Shown: positions 1-12,661 of the stretch, in pieces
Numbering within the stretch: position 1 is the stretch's first letter
Layout: each line of letters begins with the position of its first letter
Assembly (NCBI GenBank): GCA_025677815.1
Contig: JAIXMP010000005.1
Coordinates: 1,663,235 to 1,727,234 of the forward strand
DNA length: 64,000 bases
Origin: Phascolomyces articulosus
Taxonomy: Eukaryota; Mucoromycota; Mucoromycetes; Mucorales; Lichtheimiaceae
Direction of reading: 5' to 3'
Position numbers and translations under genes: made by a program
Notes under the pieces: model-generated
What the model was told of the DNA's origin: nothing
Seen by the model: the letters and a program-made list of their open reading frames with translations, nothing else
The model's database searches: none

Positions 1-2938
1 AAATATAAAATTTGCGATTTCCCCTATTTATTCGTGACTTATATGATGGCATCAAATTGAAAGTAGAGTGAACGATGTATCTTATTGAGCATAATACAGG
101 TTGCACCACTGCTCACTAAGTAATTTGAATGGGTAGTAGGTTGTACTTTTATTAGTCACATTGAAAACAGAGCAAGCATTGCTCACCAATAATAATAAGG
201 TTGGCACGGACACATTTTTTTCGTCAGCAAGGTGGCACTTCTTGCAGTTATTGATAATACATAACAATTATTATCCTTCACATTATTATACCTCTCGGGT
301 AACAATAATGCGTCAAAAGGACGATACCCACAATGCATATTCGTCAAGCAGTGACAACTTTGATCGATTACTGACATTTAATTCTATTTCAATGCAGACT
401 ACATTTTTATTAAAAATGGATCGCTATTATTCTTGTTTTGTTGCAAGTATATTTTTTCCTCGTCTTGTATTTTTTTATTACGTATTTAAAAATTACCCTA
501 ACATTAGAAAAGAAATTCATTTGCATACTCTGATATTTTTTTTTGTATTATATATCTTTACCACCTTTTATAGGGTGCTAAGACTAAATATACAGTAGTC
601 AGCAGCGTTATTTTTATTCCATTGAACATATTCTCTATTAGCAGTGGTAGTTTATCATAGAAGAGGGTCCTAATAATATTACACCGTTGATGTTGTGATT
701 AACCATGATTTGTTTCTATGTTCAATATATCAACATGCATTTTCAAGTAGCTGATGTACCTATTTTCGTTCCTGTTTTATATTATATTTATTCATGAAAG
801 GGGGATCATCCTTGTAAATACATGATATAATAATTATTTTAAATGAATCCAGAGAAGGAAGAAGAACTTTTTTTATATGTAATATTACATACATTTAAAA
901 GCTCAATGTTGCATCATGATTATATTAAAAGGGGGTTTATTTTATAATAATAGTAAAAGAAAAATAAATAGTTAAAGTATCTGTTATGGTCTTCTTATGT
1001 AAGATGCATGTATTAAACATACCCACCTTGTTTTCAAAACTAATATACATATTCTAATCTGGACGATGATGACCCGTACTCTTCTCCAATATTCATGTTC
1101 ATAAAATATATGGATACAATTATTAAACAAATCTCTACGTATTTTACAAAGATAAGCTTTTTTTTTTACTAGAAGATAGATAAATAATATAATCCATCGG
1201 ATGCAAGAGTAGAGAGGTGGTATAAGATTAGGTATTAACATTCATATATTAATCTCAATATGTACGGTTTTAAATTGTCATTTTGATAGTGTAGTGATAA
1301 AACACTAAAAACTAAAGGGCTGAGTAAGTAGTAGGTTACCAGAGTTAGGCTCAAAATGAAAACGAATGATGCTTACAAAAGAGTAAACCTTAGAATTATT
1401 TTCATTTTTTGATTGATTGATTCATTAAAAGTGGTACGTAGCCATCATTATTACCTATCTATCTATTACATTTGATATTAAGAGTGATGACTAATAGTAA
1501 CGTGTCATTCGCTTCTCCTACGTGATTAGCATAATAGATTTTATATGAAATTTTTAATATAAAAATTTGTCCTTTTACTCAACTCATAAATTAAATTTTT
1601 ATAGAATATTCGTCTATTGGATCATCTGTAATAAGCATAAACCAAAAGAGAAAAGGGAAACAGTGGGGGTTGTGGGCAATTTATCCTTAGGGAGAAATAG
1701 CACCACTATGATTCTATATGGATAGAATTCGAGAAGAAGGAGGTAGAGGTGGTGGAGAGTCAAAAAATATAAAAAAAAATAGATAGCATAAGGTTTTAGT
1801 TGTTAACCAATGTATGCAATGACGGGTCGATCTTTTTATAAATATATAATAATAAAATGCATCGTTCTGAAATGAATCGTAAGATTGTTGTTAATACATC
1901 AGGAGAATTGCATATTGTTACAAAATATGCGTTCTCTGATTGAAACCAGACATTTAAAACAACAATCAAAAAAAAAAAAAGATGGTGATACATGATAGAT
2001 CTATTATGCAGACTGCACATCATTTCAAAATCATTATCAATCATTGTTTATTCTCCGTCTTTTACATGGATATTATATTTATATAGATTTTGTTGTTGGA
2101 GGAAGAAAGAAGGAGTGGATCAAGTTATTATTAGTGACAAATTGAAACAAGGTTCTTATATATATTATTATTGATAGTAACATATATACCTAAGCCTTAA
2201 CTTCTCTTTTTATTTTTTCTTTATATATGTATATAATAACCTCTAAGACAAAATAAAAAAAAGATCCATGGACTTTCTGTAAGGGTGAAAAAGACGAGAT
2301 GGATTAGATGGAAGAGGAGAAAGTGCGAGGGGGAAAGAAAAGGTGATACGATGGGTTGATGAGGGAGAAGAAATGATGATGGAGACAAAAAAAATTGTTT
2401 AACAATATATAGGTACATAATAACTATAATATATAAATAATTTGCATGGTATTTTTTTTTCTAAAATAACGGGTTGGGGGGGGGAACTGCTGCTGCAAGA
2501 TGTGTCGTGTTGCAGATTTATTACAAAGACTCTTGAATAAGTAGTGTTTTTTTATATGCAAAATATTGAAAGAGGGGGATATATAAAAATAAATAATAAT
2601 AGGTAATGGTAGTTGAATAGTAATAATAATAATAAATAGTAGTAATATTTTTTGGTTGGTTGTTCTGTAGGCATGACAAGAAAAGAGATAGATAAGTTGA
2701 AAGAAAGGACTAATGGATATAGTGAGTGTATATAATAAATAGTTATGTAATAATAAATAGAATATGTGCAATGATGTAGTAGTAGCAATGGGTAGTAGTA
2801 TAATATAGTTTTTTTTTCGTAAAAAAAAAAAAAAGATGATCGAAAGAGTATTAATGGTTACTGAATAAGATTAAGTTGATGTAAAAAAAAGTAAAAATAC
2901 GCCAACAAACCATCTCTCCCAATTTTTTTTAACGATAA
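1..2938. other. Gene-poor AT-rich stretch, no supported gene
   Basis: This segment is AT-rich and full of short homopolymers. The longest open frame, 145 codons at 161-598 on the plus strand, has a composition typical of random AT-rich DNA (Phe/Tyr/Ile rich) with no domain or neighbouring splice structure, so it is not called. No tRNA-like or rRNA-like block was seen. A purine-rich stretch lies at about 2,250-2,400. The right end probably holds the 3' untranslated region of the minus-strand gene that ends at 2,939. Confidence 0.5.
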
Positions 2939-4011
2939 TCATGAAGAATAGGGTTGTTGTTCAGTAATAGCACCATTACTGGTTGTGGTGGTCGTCAATG
3001 TAACGCGTTCTTTACCCTTTCTTGATTTCTTGAGTGGTCGACAATTAATAAATTGAGTCCATTTTTTTGCTCTTTGACCAATGGTATCACAAGAAGTACC
3101 TACAATGGAACGTTGTTGTTGTTGATGTTGATGGTGGTCTACGGAATCGGAAAAACGACGTTTCTTTTTCTTATCAATCAAACTTTTATTTCGATGAACA
3201 CTCAAAATAGGTAATGAAATTCGATGTAATGCTTTTCGTTGTTTTTGTTGTTGTTGATGATGATCTTCTTGATACACATCTTCCATAGGTTCTACAGGTG
3301 CATATACAAGAGGTTTTGGGGGATATTGTGTAATCACAGGAGGCTGTACTGTTGCATAATGAATGGCAGACGGTAATTGCTGTTGTTGACTATTACTATT
3401 ATTGATGGTATTGTTATTACTATTATGAAAATGCGGTATGGAAATGGTGGTATTGATAGCAATTTTTGAAGGAGGGGCAGGTAATGAAGCAGTAGAAAAA
3501 TTAGATTCTTCAGATCGTAATATCCTCCATTTAGCTCTTAAATAAGCCGAAGAGCGTCTAAGTAATTCTCCAGCAGAAGATCGTCTTCTCACCAACTCTT
3601 CTCGTTCTTGTTGTAATTGTCTTCGTTGCTCTAAAGGTTCATCTTCAGGTGGTAAATTGGGTTGACCATTTTGATGATGTGAACTATGATGGCTGGTAGA
3701 AGAAGTAGGTGAAGGTGTAATGGGTATAATATGTATACTATGTCGATTCTAATTAAATATTGATCAAATCAATCATGAGGAGATAATAATGATATATAAG
3801 CGATGCCACCCACATATTTTTAATAAATAAAAAAGAAGAATATAATGGTTTTTTTTCTAACCTCTAATTGAGCCATTTCTACGTGTAAACGCGACCGTCG
3901 TCTATCAAACTGTCGAAGAAGATCTCGTGAAAATGAATCGTCAATGCCAATGCCAGTTGGCATGGGTAATAAATGGTATTGTGTCGGTAGATGGGCAACC
4001 GACGCTGACAT
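2939..4011 (-). CDS. Uncharacterised low-complexity basic protein, 319 aa, 2 exons
   Basis: Exon 1 is 4011-3862 and exon 2 is 3748-2939, separated by a 113-base phase-0 intron (GTTAGA..TTAG); both lengths are multiples of three and the spliced frame is open to TGA. The start was chosen at the ATG beginning MSASVAHLPTQYHLLP because upstream codons in that frame look like untranslated AT-rich DNA. An Arg-rich helix-like stretch (DLLRQFDRRRSRLHVEMAQLE) runs into a Gln/Glu-rich segment and an RRRSSAGELLRRSS segment around residues 100-120, which could form a coiled coil. The rest is Gln/His/Asn/Ser-rich and probably disordered, with a basic KKKRRF cluster resembling a nuclear localisation signal. 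I do not recognise the family. Splice consistency and codon use make it a real gene; function unknown. Confidence 0.72.
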
Positions 4012-5100
4012 TGCGTTTCTCTCTATTATGTGGTGTTTACTTTTGAAAAGAGAAACAAAAAAAGGGCGGGTGATTTTCTTGGTAGATAAATATATAATAC
4101 ACACCCCAATGTTCGATTATAACAAAAACAGGTTTTTTTAATGTTTTGGCACCGTGTTTATAAAGGGGATGTGAAAAAGGGGTGGGATTGGAGGAGGAGG
4201 ATGAAGATAGATATTATACACAGAAAGGGGAATAGAAAGAAGAAGAAACGATAAAACTATAAAGAAGAAGAAGAGTAAATAATAACTAAAAAGTAATAAC
4301 AATATTTGAACAATATTGGGTCAAATCGAACGCCACACACTTTTGTATTGGTTGCACGTGTCTCACTATATGAGTTTGTGTACACTCTTTTTTGCGGGAA
4401 ACATTTTTTCATTTACACTAATAAGCACACATTCTCTCTCTCTTTATGAGTGTACTCTTTTTTTTTCAGTGCGTGAGTATATATACTATATAATATTCTG
4501 TGGTTTAATGTGAGATCAACATGAAAAAGGTAGTAAAAGGGACCAAAAAATACGGTGCTTTAAAAATCAATACATTTAAATCGCATAAAAAAAAGGTAGA
4601 GAAAAAAAAATGCTACGCGATTTGAAGCAAAATCTGTCATGTTTTTTTTTTCTTATCAAGGTTGAAGCACCTAAAAAAATGCAGGCACGACTAAATATAC
4701 AACCATATAATAACAACAACAAAGCAGAGAGGAAGAAGAAAGTGTGTGTGGCACAAAAAAAAAAGCAGTAGGAGTAAAATAAGCTGGTGATCAACAACTC
4801 TCTCTTTTTTTTTCTTTCTCACTAGTGAAACGAATTTGTTAAAATTGGTTAGCTTTGTAAAACCTCCATAAAGGGACCGCGACCACTACCTCTTTATTCA
4901 TTTCATTTTTCATGTTCTTTTTAATGGATTGATTTGGTTTTCCTCTCATTTTTTATATATAAAATTAGGAGATAAGAATAAATAAGAATAATGATGAACA
5001 AGTGGGTGGAGGATGTTATATATATAAAATAAAAAGTAAGAAGAAGAAGAAGAAGAGGGTATAGAAACAGATCTATTTAATTCAATTTTTTGTTGCTTTT
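4012..5100. other. Intergenic region between two minus-strand genes
   Basis: About 1.1 kb upstream of the 319-aa gene and downstream of the isomerase gene. It holds purine/pyrimidine-rich runs and AT-rich DNA. Short open frames at 4,316-4,513 and 4,576-4,797 lack any coding signature. It presumably contains the promoter of the 319-aa gene (near 4,012-4,300) and the 3' end of the isomerase transcript; no specific site can be named. Confidence 0.5.
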
Positions 5101-6174
<1,074 letters not shown>

Positions 6175-7638
6175 TTTTTTTTGTTTAGAGTGGGGATTGT
6201 CGGGAAAACAGTAAGAAAAAGAAAAAAAAAAAGATAGAAATTGATCCGCTTTTTTGTTGTCTATTTTTTTTTTTTTAAAACAAAATCCGTCGGCGAAAGA
6301 TGCCGGCTAAAATAGAAGGAATTCACACTTTCCTTCTTTGTGACTTAACTCTTCTATGATGTGTGAGAATGTGCACGGTGAATCACCTTAAAACACACTC
6401 TCTACAATAACAACAACAACCTCGCAACTTGTCAGTTTTCATTTACAGATCTAAACTAAAGCCCCCCTCTCCCTTCTCCTTCTTTATTTTTAAGGTTTTT
6501 TGCCACAGTGTAATATTTTGATTTTATTTAGAGAAAAACAGCTCACAGTTAGGGAGGGGGGTCTTCTAACATTCGTTTTTGTTATTCCATTTGCTTCTTA
6601 TATCATTATCGGGGGAGTGAGTGGGTTAAGTTAAAAGTTAGTTATAATTATATATATCGCCGATACAATTTTTTTTTATTTGGATCAAATAGAAACGAAA
6701 CCCATTCTTTATATTCATCATATTTGAGTTGCTTTAATAATATAACTTCATTTAGATGTCTTTACTTGATGAAGGTGCGAAATCGGCATGATGAAAGAAA
6801 AGAACACACGTGTGGGTATGTATACGATCATCCAATTATTATTGTGTACCTTGCTATTTAAACCTTTTTGATTTAATTATTTCTCACTGATGATACTTTG
6901 GTACAACAACAACGACGACGACGAAATACGCGTTACATAATGTTTTTAATTAGTAGTAAAAAGGAGAATTATACTTATTTGTGTAATTGCATTTGAGATA
7001 GAAAAAGAAAGAGGAGTGCGCGCGGTTTTGTTATTGTCATCATCGAGATTATATACGTAGATAGGTTAAATTGTTTACAGTCCATATATGTGGTATGTGG
7101 TATGTGGTGAAAATAAACAATTCTACATCATAACAACTTGTAAGTTGAAATAATCAACAATTGTCACACGCTTAATTAATATCCAATGATTTCTTGGATG
7201 TAACAAAAGACGAACTATCATTGAATGAACTTCTATAGCTTAATTTCTTTGCATGAATTAAGAAAAAAAAATGTGAATGCTATCCATCTTCCAATAATAA
7301 TAAAAAATAGACTGACGTTGCTGATAGTTTGGGGTCTGTGCATCTTTGATGAATCATGCAAAATTGCCATTGAAAAAGAGGACATGACAACGACATTGTA
7401 TAGTGATATAAACTGTACTAAACATAGTTAATGAATTTGGTTATTTAAAAAGTCAATACTAAGTGATATACCTCATTCATTGAATATGTCATCCTCTTGC
7501 CCCATATTACTTTTTATCATTTCATTTAGAACAAACACTACTATTTTTGGATTCCCGCAATAGATTATTAGCGCGTGTCCAATCACAAAATATTTCATGG
7601 TGACATTCCTTCTTTAAAATCATTCCCATTGACAGAAA
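6175..7638. other. Divergent intergenic/promoter region
   Basis: A 1.46 kb spacer between the isomerase (leftward) and the 7,639 gene (rightward), so it should carry both promoters. It has pyrimidine-rich runs (CT-rich near 6,460-6,490), CAACAACAA repeats near 6,410 and 6,905, and otherwise AT-rich DNA. The open frame at 7,225-7,431 is not supported as a gene. Confidence 0.45.
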
Positions 7639-8920
7639 ATGACATCCAATCCAAAACGAGCTCTCATTTTATATAATTTTGATCATGCCCATCCTGAAAC
7701 AACACCAGCACTAAATACATTATGTCAACGTGGATGTGGTGGTCAATTAATGTTGGAATCGTTTCCTTGTACCGAAAAAGGTAAATAGAAAAAGGCTCAT
7801 TACATTTTAAGAAAGAGACAAAACGCGCACGTAAAATATAAACAAAATTACACACGAACCCTACATATAAATAACATTTAACCGTGATAGGAAAAGAACG
7901 ACTTCAGGATATCATTCAGCTATTGGGTCTTTCTGGATGTAATTCTGTCGATGAGGTAATAGGAAAAAATAGTACTGGTTTTTGTTTGGATGTATTGGTT
8001 TTTAATAATATATACCATCACTTTATTTTACTATTTTAGATGAAATCAAAGTTTGCTGAAAGGTAAGGAATATCAAATTATTGACACCATCTGTGCCGAT
8101 TAAAAATTTAGGTGTTGGCTATTTTTTTTTTTTTTTTTTTTTTTTGGGATGATGCGTTCTGCATATTATTTACCATACAACGCGCACACATGTACAGATT
8201 TGGAAGCATGAAGCTGGGTTTCATCTCTTCATGTCCAACCATCATGACATTGGCACACACTTTAGGTTTCAAAACCTCCTTTTCTACACCCACCACTTCA
8301 GTAATTACAAAAGAAATGATATTGGAAGCGATTCAAGATACAAGTTTAGATGTATTATTTGTAGATATGAGTGACTCATCCTCCAAAGATCTGGATCACG
8401 TCGTGGCCGAGATTCTTGATACAACCCCAGATCTTTTAAAATGCATCGTAATGCATGCCACACTGCAGCAACAACAACAGCAGGAAATGCAACAAAAACA
8501 AGACGATACACCGATACAAAGTAGCATGACAAAAAATGGCATTCAAGTCAATGTCCTTGAAAGGTAAAGATTATTTCTCTTTTCAATGCATAGAAGGGAA
8601 TAGAAAGAATTTCGTTAGTTTTTTTTTTAAAGTATTATGACTACTTGTTGGATCGGTGGGAATATATATTCTACTGGATGGTTTATCTATATAAAGAGAA
8701 AATAAGATGTAAGAAATAATGATTATATAAAATAAAATAAAAATCTAGGGATAGCTTGGTATGTGCATATTATCATGATGGATCCACTCGACGTGATCAT
8801 ATACACGAGTTTTCGATACAAGATATCGTCAATAATGGATGCAATGGATCGATCTTGGCATGGCATTATTTAGCAGAGATCGGGCACAAGTTAGGGCATG
8901 TGCCGAAATATGGTGCCTGA
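7639..8920 (+). CDS. Conserved-looking unknown protein, possibly alkaline-phosphatase/phosphoglycerate-mutase-like, 255 aa, 5 exons
   Basis: Exons: 7639-7780, 7891-7955, 8040-8062 (23-base micro-exon), 8198-8563 and 8749-8920. All introns are GT..AG and the 768 bases close at TGA. The start MTSNPKRALILYNFDHAH gives a beta-strand-like opening, followed by PETTPALNTLCQRGCGGQL, which resembles the TPxLxxLxxxGxxG segment of the alkaline-phosphatase/cofactor-independent phosphoglycerate mutase superfamily. Later come FISSCPTIMTLAHTLGF and a C-terminal YHDGSTRRDHIHEF. The usual metal-binding Asp/His set is not obvious, so enzymatic activity is uncertain. A Gln run (residues about 160-178) looks like a local expansion. 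The third intron holds a 24-T homopolymer. The gene model is strong; the family guess is weak inference. Confidence 0.8.
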
Positions 8921-9311
8921 AATCCCTTTTTTTGGTTTCAAAAAAACAGCATTTATAAATATATAAATACATATATCAAATAATAAGCAATAGCAACGAT
9001 ATTATCGTTTTTTATGATCATAATAATAAAATAAGCAATGACGGCAAAAATCATCCACTGTATTTAATAACTCCCCCCACCATTTTTTTTATTTCTTTAT
9101 CTCTTTTTCTTTTCATTCACACTCTTCCACTCTCTTTTTTTTTCCTTCCCAATTTGTAGCTCCCAAACTATTAAAAGATCCCAATCCCTTTCGTTTTTCT
9201 TTTTAAATATATAATACTACTACTATCTTATTCTTCATTCGAAAAATTACCAATTGATTCCCATATATATTTATATATAACCCATTGGATGATATATAAT
9301 CAACCGAAGAA
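8921..9311. other. Short intergenic spacer
   Basis: About 390 bases between two plus-strand genes. It contains a pyrimidine-rich tract (about 9,075-9,160, CT/T-rich), a common feature of fungal promoters, just upstream of the small ORF at 9,312. No other element is recognised. Confidence 0.45.
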
Positions 9312-9737
9312 ATGAATTCACCCACATCATCAACATCAGCATCAACAACTACACAAAAACAACAACGACAACAAAAACCAGTACAACAATCCATAAAAAC
9401 CACACCTGACTTATTAACCGAAAAGAATCTTTATTATCATGATCGTATGCAATGTGATGAAGAAGTCTCCAAAATGGAACGGGTTGGAGATTTTATTCAA
9501 GATCAATTACCGTTTATGCAAAACAAGGCTCACTATGAAGAATTGAAACAAAACAATGAACTGGATGAGGATCTTGATCAACAAATAAAACATGATGCAA
9601 TTTATAAAGTATCCAAAGCAAAGGATAAACTATCAAAGAATGATCGTTTGTATGATACTTCTTCTCAACATACCTCTTTATTTTTAAAAAATTATTTTAA
9701 AAAAACAACTTCTTCATCATCATGTCAAAAACATTAA
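9312..9737 (+). CDS. Small uncharacterised protein, 141 aa, single exon
   Basis: An uninterrupted frame starts MNSPTSSTSASTTTQKQ, with a Ser/Thr/Gln-rich head (about residues 1-30). It is followed by a more ordered charged middle (LTEKNLYYHDRMQCDEEVSKMERVG, FIQDQLPFMQNKAHYEEL, LDEDLDQQIKHDAIYKVSKAKDKLSK) predicted helical by composition, and a Ser-rich basic tail. No signal peptide, membrane segment or known domain is recognised. The CT-rich tract upstream and AT-rich 3' flank are consistent with a real transcription unit. Function unknown; coding status is likely but rests on composition alone. Confidence 0.6.
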   Translation: MNSPTSSTSASTTTQKQQRQQKPVQQSIKTTPDLLTEKNLYYHDRMQCDEEVSKMERVGDFIQDQLPFMQNKAHYEELKQNNELDEDLDQQIKHDAIYKVSKAKDKLSKNDRLYDTSSQHTSLFLKNYFKKTTSSSSCQKH

Positions 9738-9946
9738 TAATAATAACAACAATTCTCTTCTCCCTCTTCCCTCCTCCCTTTTATACGCACCTCTCTACTA
9801 TTGCAACCGCCACCATACCTATTTTATATTCTATTATATTTTGTATGATATGCATATATTTTCTATATATTTTATTAGTTTATTATTGAAAAAAGAGGAC
9901 AAGAAAAAAGGGAAAAAGGGGGCCAAAGAGAATCATCATTACCATC

Positions 9947-12251
9947 TTGATTCTCATCATCATCAGCTTCATGTTATGCATGAATCGCCTTTATTATCCT
10001 ATGGTAAATAATAAGAATGATAATAAAAAAAACATGAACTTTTATCTTGAACACAAATATTTTTTTTTTACCATTGAAAAGATTGACAATGATGAAAATG
10101 ACATAATAGATACAACTTCTATCTCCTCATCATCCATAATAAGAAAACAGAAGAAGAAAAACAAAACATCGACATCATCACGCCATCGTCACTATCGTCG
10201 ACCTGCCAAAATATCTTTACTTTTATCCACCATCAATCAACAACGTCAACAACGAAAAAAGAAAAAGAAACAATATAATAAAAGAGAGCAACAACCAGTG
10301 ACAATAGCAGGTACAGGAGTCAATCGTCCTTCAATTCATTTACTCCAGGTACGTGTAAGCTATTATTATTTATTTTCCATTGTCAGGTCATTAAAAGATA
10401 TATAATTCATTATAATCAATAAATACCATTTTTTCCCTTTTCTTTCAGAAATTTACTTCTCCAAATATCCAAATCACGCGTGTCAGTGTAAGTTGATTAT
10501 ACAAATAAAAAAAAAACACAAACAATGGTCGCGTTTTTTTTCTTGTATATTGATATGTAACTTAATAAAATCATATATCTATCTATCTATATATGTAGAT
10601 GGGCCGTAAACCCAATAATAATAATTGTGGTGCTGGTATGTTTAATAATGGAAAATCGTCTAGCAAGGCACGTAAGAATATCACGTCTAGTACTACTAAA
10701 AAACAACAGCCACAAAAGAAACAACGTGGTCGTGGCCGTGGCCGTGGCCGTGGAGGTGGACGTGGACGCGGTGGTGGTGGTGCTACTGATCTTGGATTTT
10801 CTGAAACTAGATTTTTGGGTCCTTCATCTTCGACGGCTACTACTTCTGAGAATGCTACGACATCTTCTTCCACATCTGAATCATTGCTTTCTTTTGTTCA
10901 ACGACAACAACAAGTAGAGGAAGAACAAAGCCATCATCATCATCCACAACATGAGGATGTTCCATCCAAGATTACTTTACCACCCTTACCCCCTTCTATT
11001 TCTCAACATAAAGATCAACAACAATATTCTTCCCATTTATCTTATCCTCATCCTAGTTCTGGTGAATGCAACAACACGCGCCAAAGCCATCTATCTCATG
11101 TCACTCTTGCACCCTTACAACATCATAAACAAGTTGTGTCAGCCCCACCAGCCTTTCATCCACCCCATATGATTCGACAACAACAAGAGGTCGCTGTGCC
11201 ATCACTTACATCCTCCAAATACTTTGCCGATCATGACAAAACATCGTGGGATAATTATTATGGTAAACACATGGAAGAAGAAGAATTACATTGCAAATAT
11301 TATGAAACACCTCTTTATCCACGCGGTTCAACACCCATTGACCTTTTAATGCTTTCACAACAACAACAAATGACATCTCACCCTCCTGGCCGCCTGATGA
11401 CTTCTAACCTTCCAACTTTAACTACAGCAATGTCAGCAGAAGGTCCTACTCAAAATAATCATTATCACAGTTCCAATAATGGTTATGGTTGTAAGAGCAA
11501 CAATCATGAATCCATGAATCCTCCAGTTGTTCCTGCTAGTAATATGATTGCTCCTTATTATGAAGCTCAACAACAAGAACCACCGATTTTACATGTTCCA
11601 CAACCTCATCCTACTTTTACTTCTTTACTTGATCATCTTCCACAAGAATTGTTGAATGAAAAAGAACAAGAACAGTATTATCAAGAAGAAAATGATTCAT
11701 CTGCTGTGTTGTTTTATAATGGTGATGACGGAGTTCATCATTCTTATCAGCAATACCATCCAACAAATACTACTGCAAACTACGTTCCTACTACCAATGA
11801 CACCAATAACACCAATAAAAGAAGACATGAAGAAGAAGAAGGTCATCAACAACAAGAACCTGTGATGTTTCCTCCTCCCCGTTCATATGTTGTTGAAGAT
11901 AGAGAAGAAACCAATAGCATTAGTACAGGCACTACAACAGATCATCCTGAATTACATTCTCCCACCACTCTTTGGTTAACTCCTCCTTATTATTATCAAA
12001 ATTCAAATGATGGTTCATCGACAACGAGCCAACGACATAAGAATGAAAGTTATCGTCATCATCATAACAATAGTATGGCTGCTGGTACTGCAATGACAAG
12101 TCCTGTACTTTCTACTACTACAGCCACCACGATGGCACAAGATCAACAATTGGTATTACAACCTTCTTGGAATAATGATAATACGTTTAATAATACAATG
12201 ATGATGCCACCCGATATGAGCTTCTTTTGGCATCAACGTCGCAACTTCTAA
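9947..12251 (+). CDS. Long disordered Gly/Arg and Gln/His-rich protein, about 697 aa, 3 exons
   Basis: Exon 3 (10599-12251, 550 codons) is certain. Exon 1 (9947-10348) and exon 2 (10449-10487) join it in phase 0 through GTACGT..CAG and GTAAGT..TAG introns. The junction reads IHLLQ / KFTSPNIQITRVS / MGRKPNN. Exon 1 carries dense basic clusters (RKQKKKNK, RRPAK, RKKKKKQYNKRE). Exon 3 opens with a KQQPQKKQRGRGRGRGRG-type Gly/Arg tract with AT-hook/RGG-box character, then about 450 residues of Gln/His/Asn/Pro/Ser/Thr-rich sequence. The composition suggests a nucleic-acid-associated, probably nuclear regulator; that is inference. The first ATG is uncertain: translation could begin at 9,971 or even at 10,599 if the upstream exons are untranslated. 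I recognise no folded domain. Confidence 0.7.
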
Positions 12252-12661
12252 AAAAAACAACTGTTCTCTCTCTCTTCTGTTTTTTTATATGTTTCTTTTT
12301 AACAATAACAACAACAAAAAAAAACGATCACTTTTTTTTTATAAAACATAAAAAATAAAATGCCATCATCCAATTACTGCTTTTATAATAATTTCTTATT
12401 GTCAATAGAAAGAAAGCGTGTTATATATATTATTTATTATGATGACTGCGTATTAAAAGAAAACGAGAGGGAGAGAAGAATTTTTTTATTAATGGATAAG
12501 AAATGTATGTGTATAAAGAGGAAACGGCTGTAAAGAAAAGAGTTTAGGTATTATTATTATATAATATTATATTATTATATTTTTTTTATGTGTATTGTCA
12601 CTGTATATCGAAATGGGTATGTACAAAATAACTTTATATATATAAAAGACAAAGAAGAAAA
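12252..12661. other. Convergent 3' intergenic region
   Basis: About 410 bases between the 3' ends of two convergent genes. It is AT-rich with ATTATTATTATAT-type repeats (12,550-12,590) and A-runs. It should contain both polyadenylation regions; AATAAA-like words are too common in this DNA to assign one. Confidence 0.5.

Noticed and set aside
161..598. 145-codon plus-strand ORF near the left end
   Set aside because: Composition is that of random AT-rich DNA, another frame is open on the opposite strand, and there is no domain, splice context or promoter-like tract.
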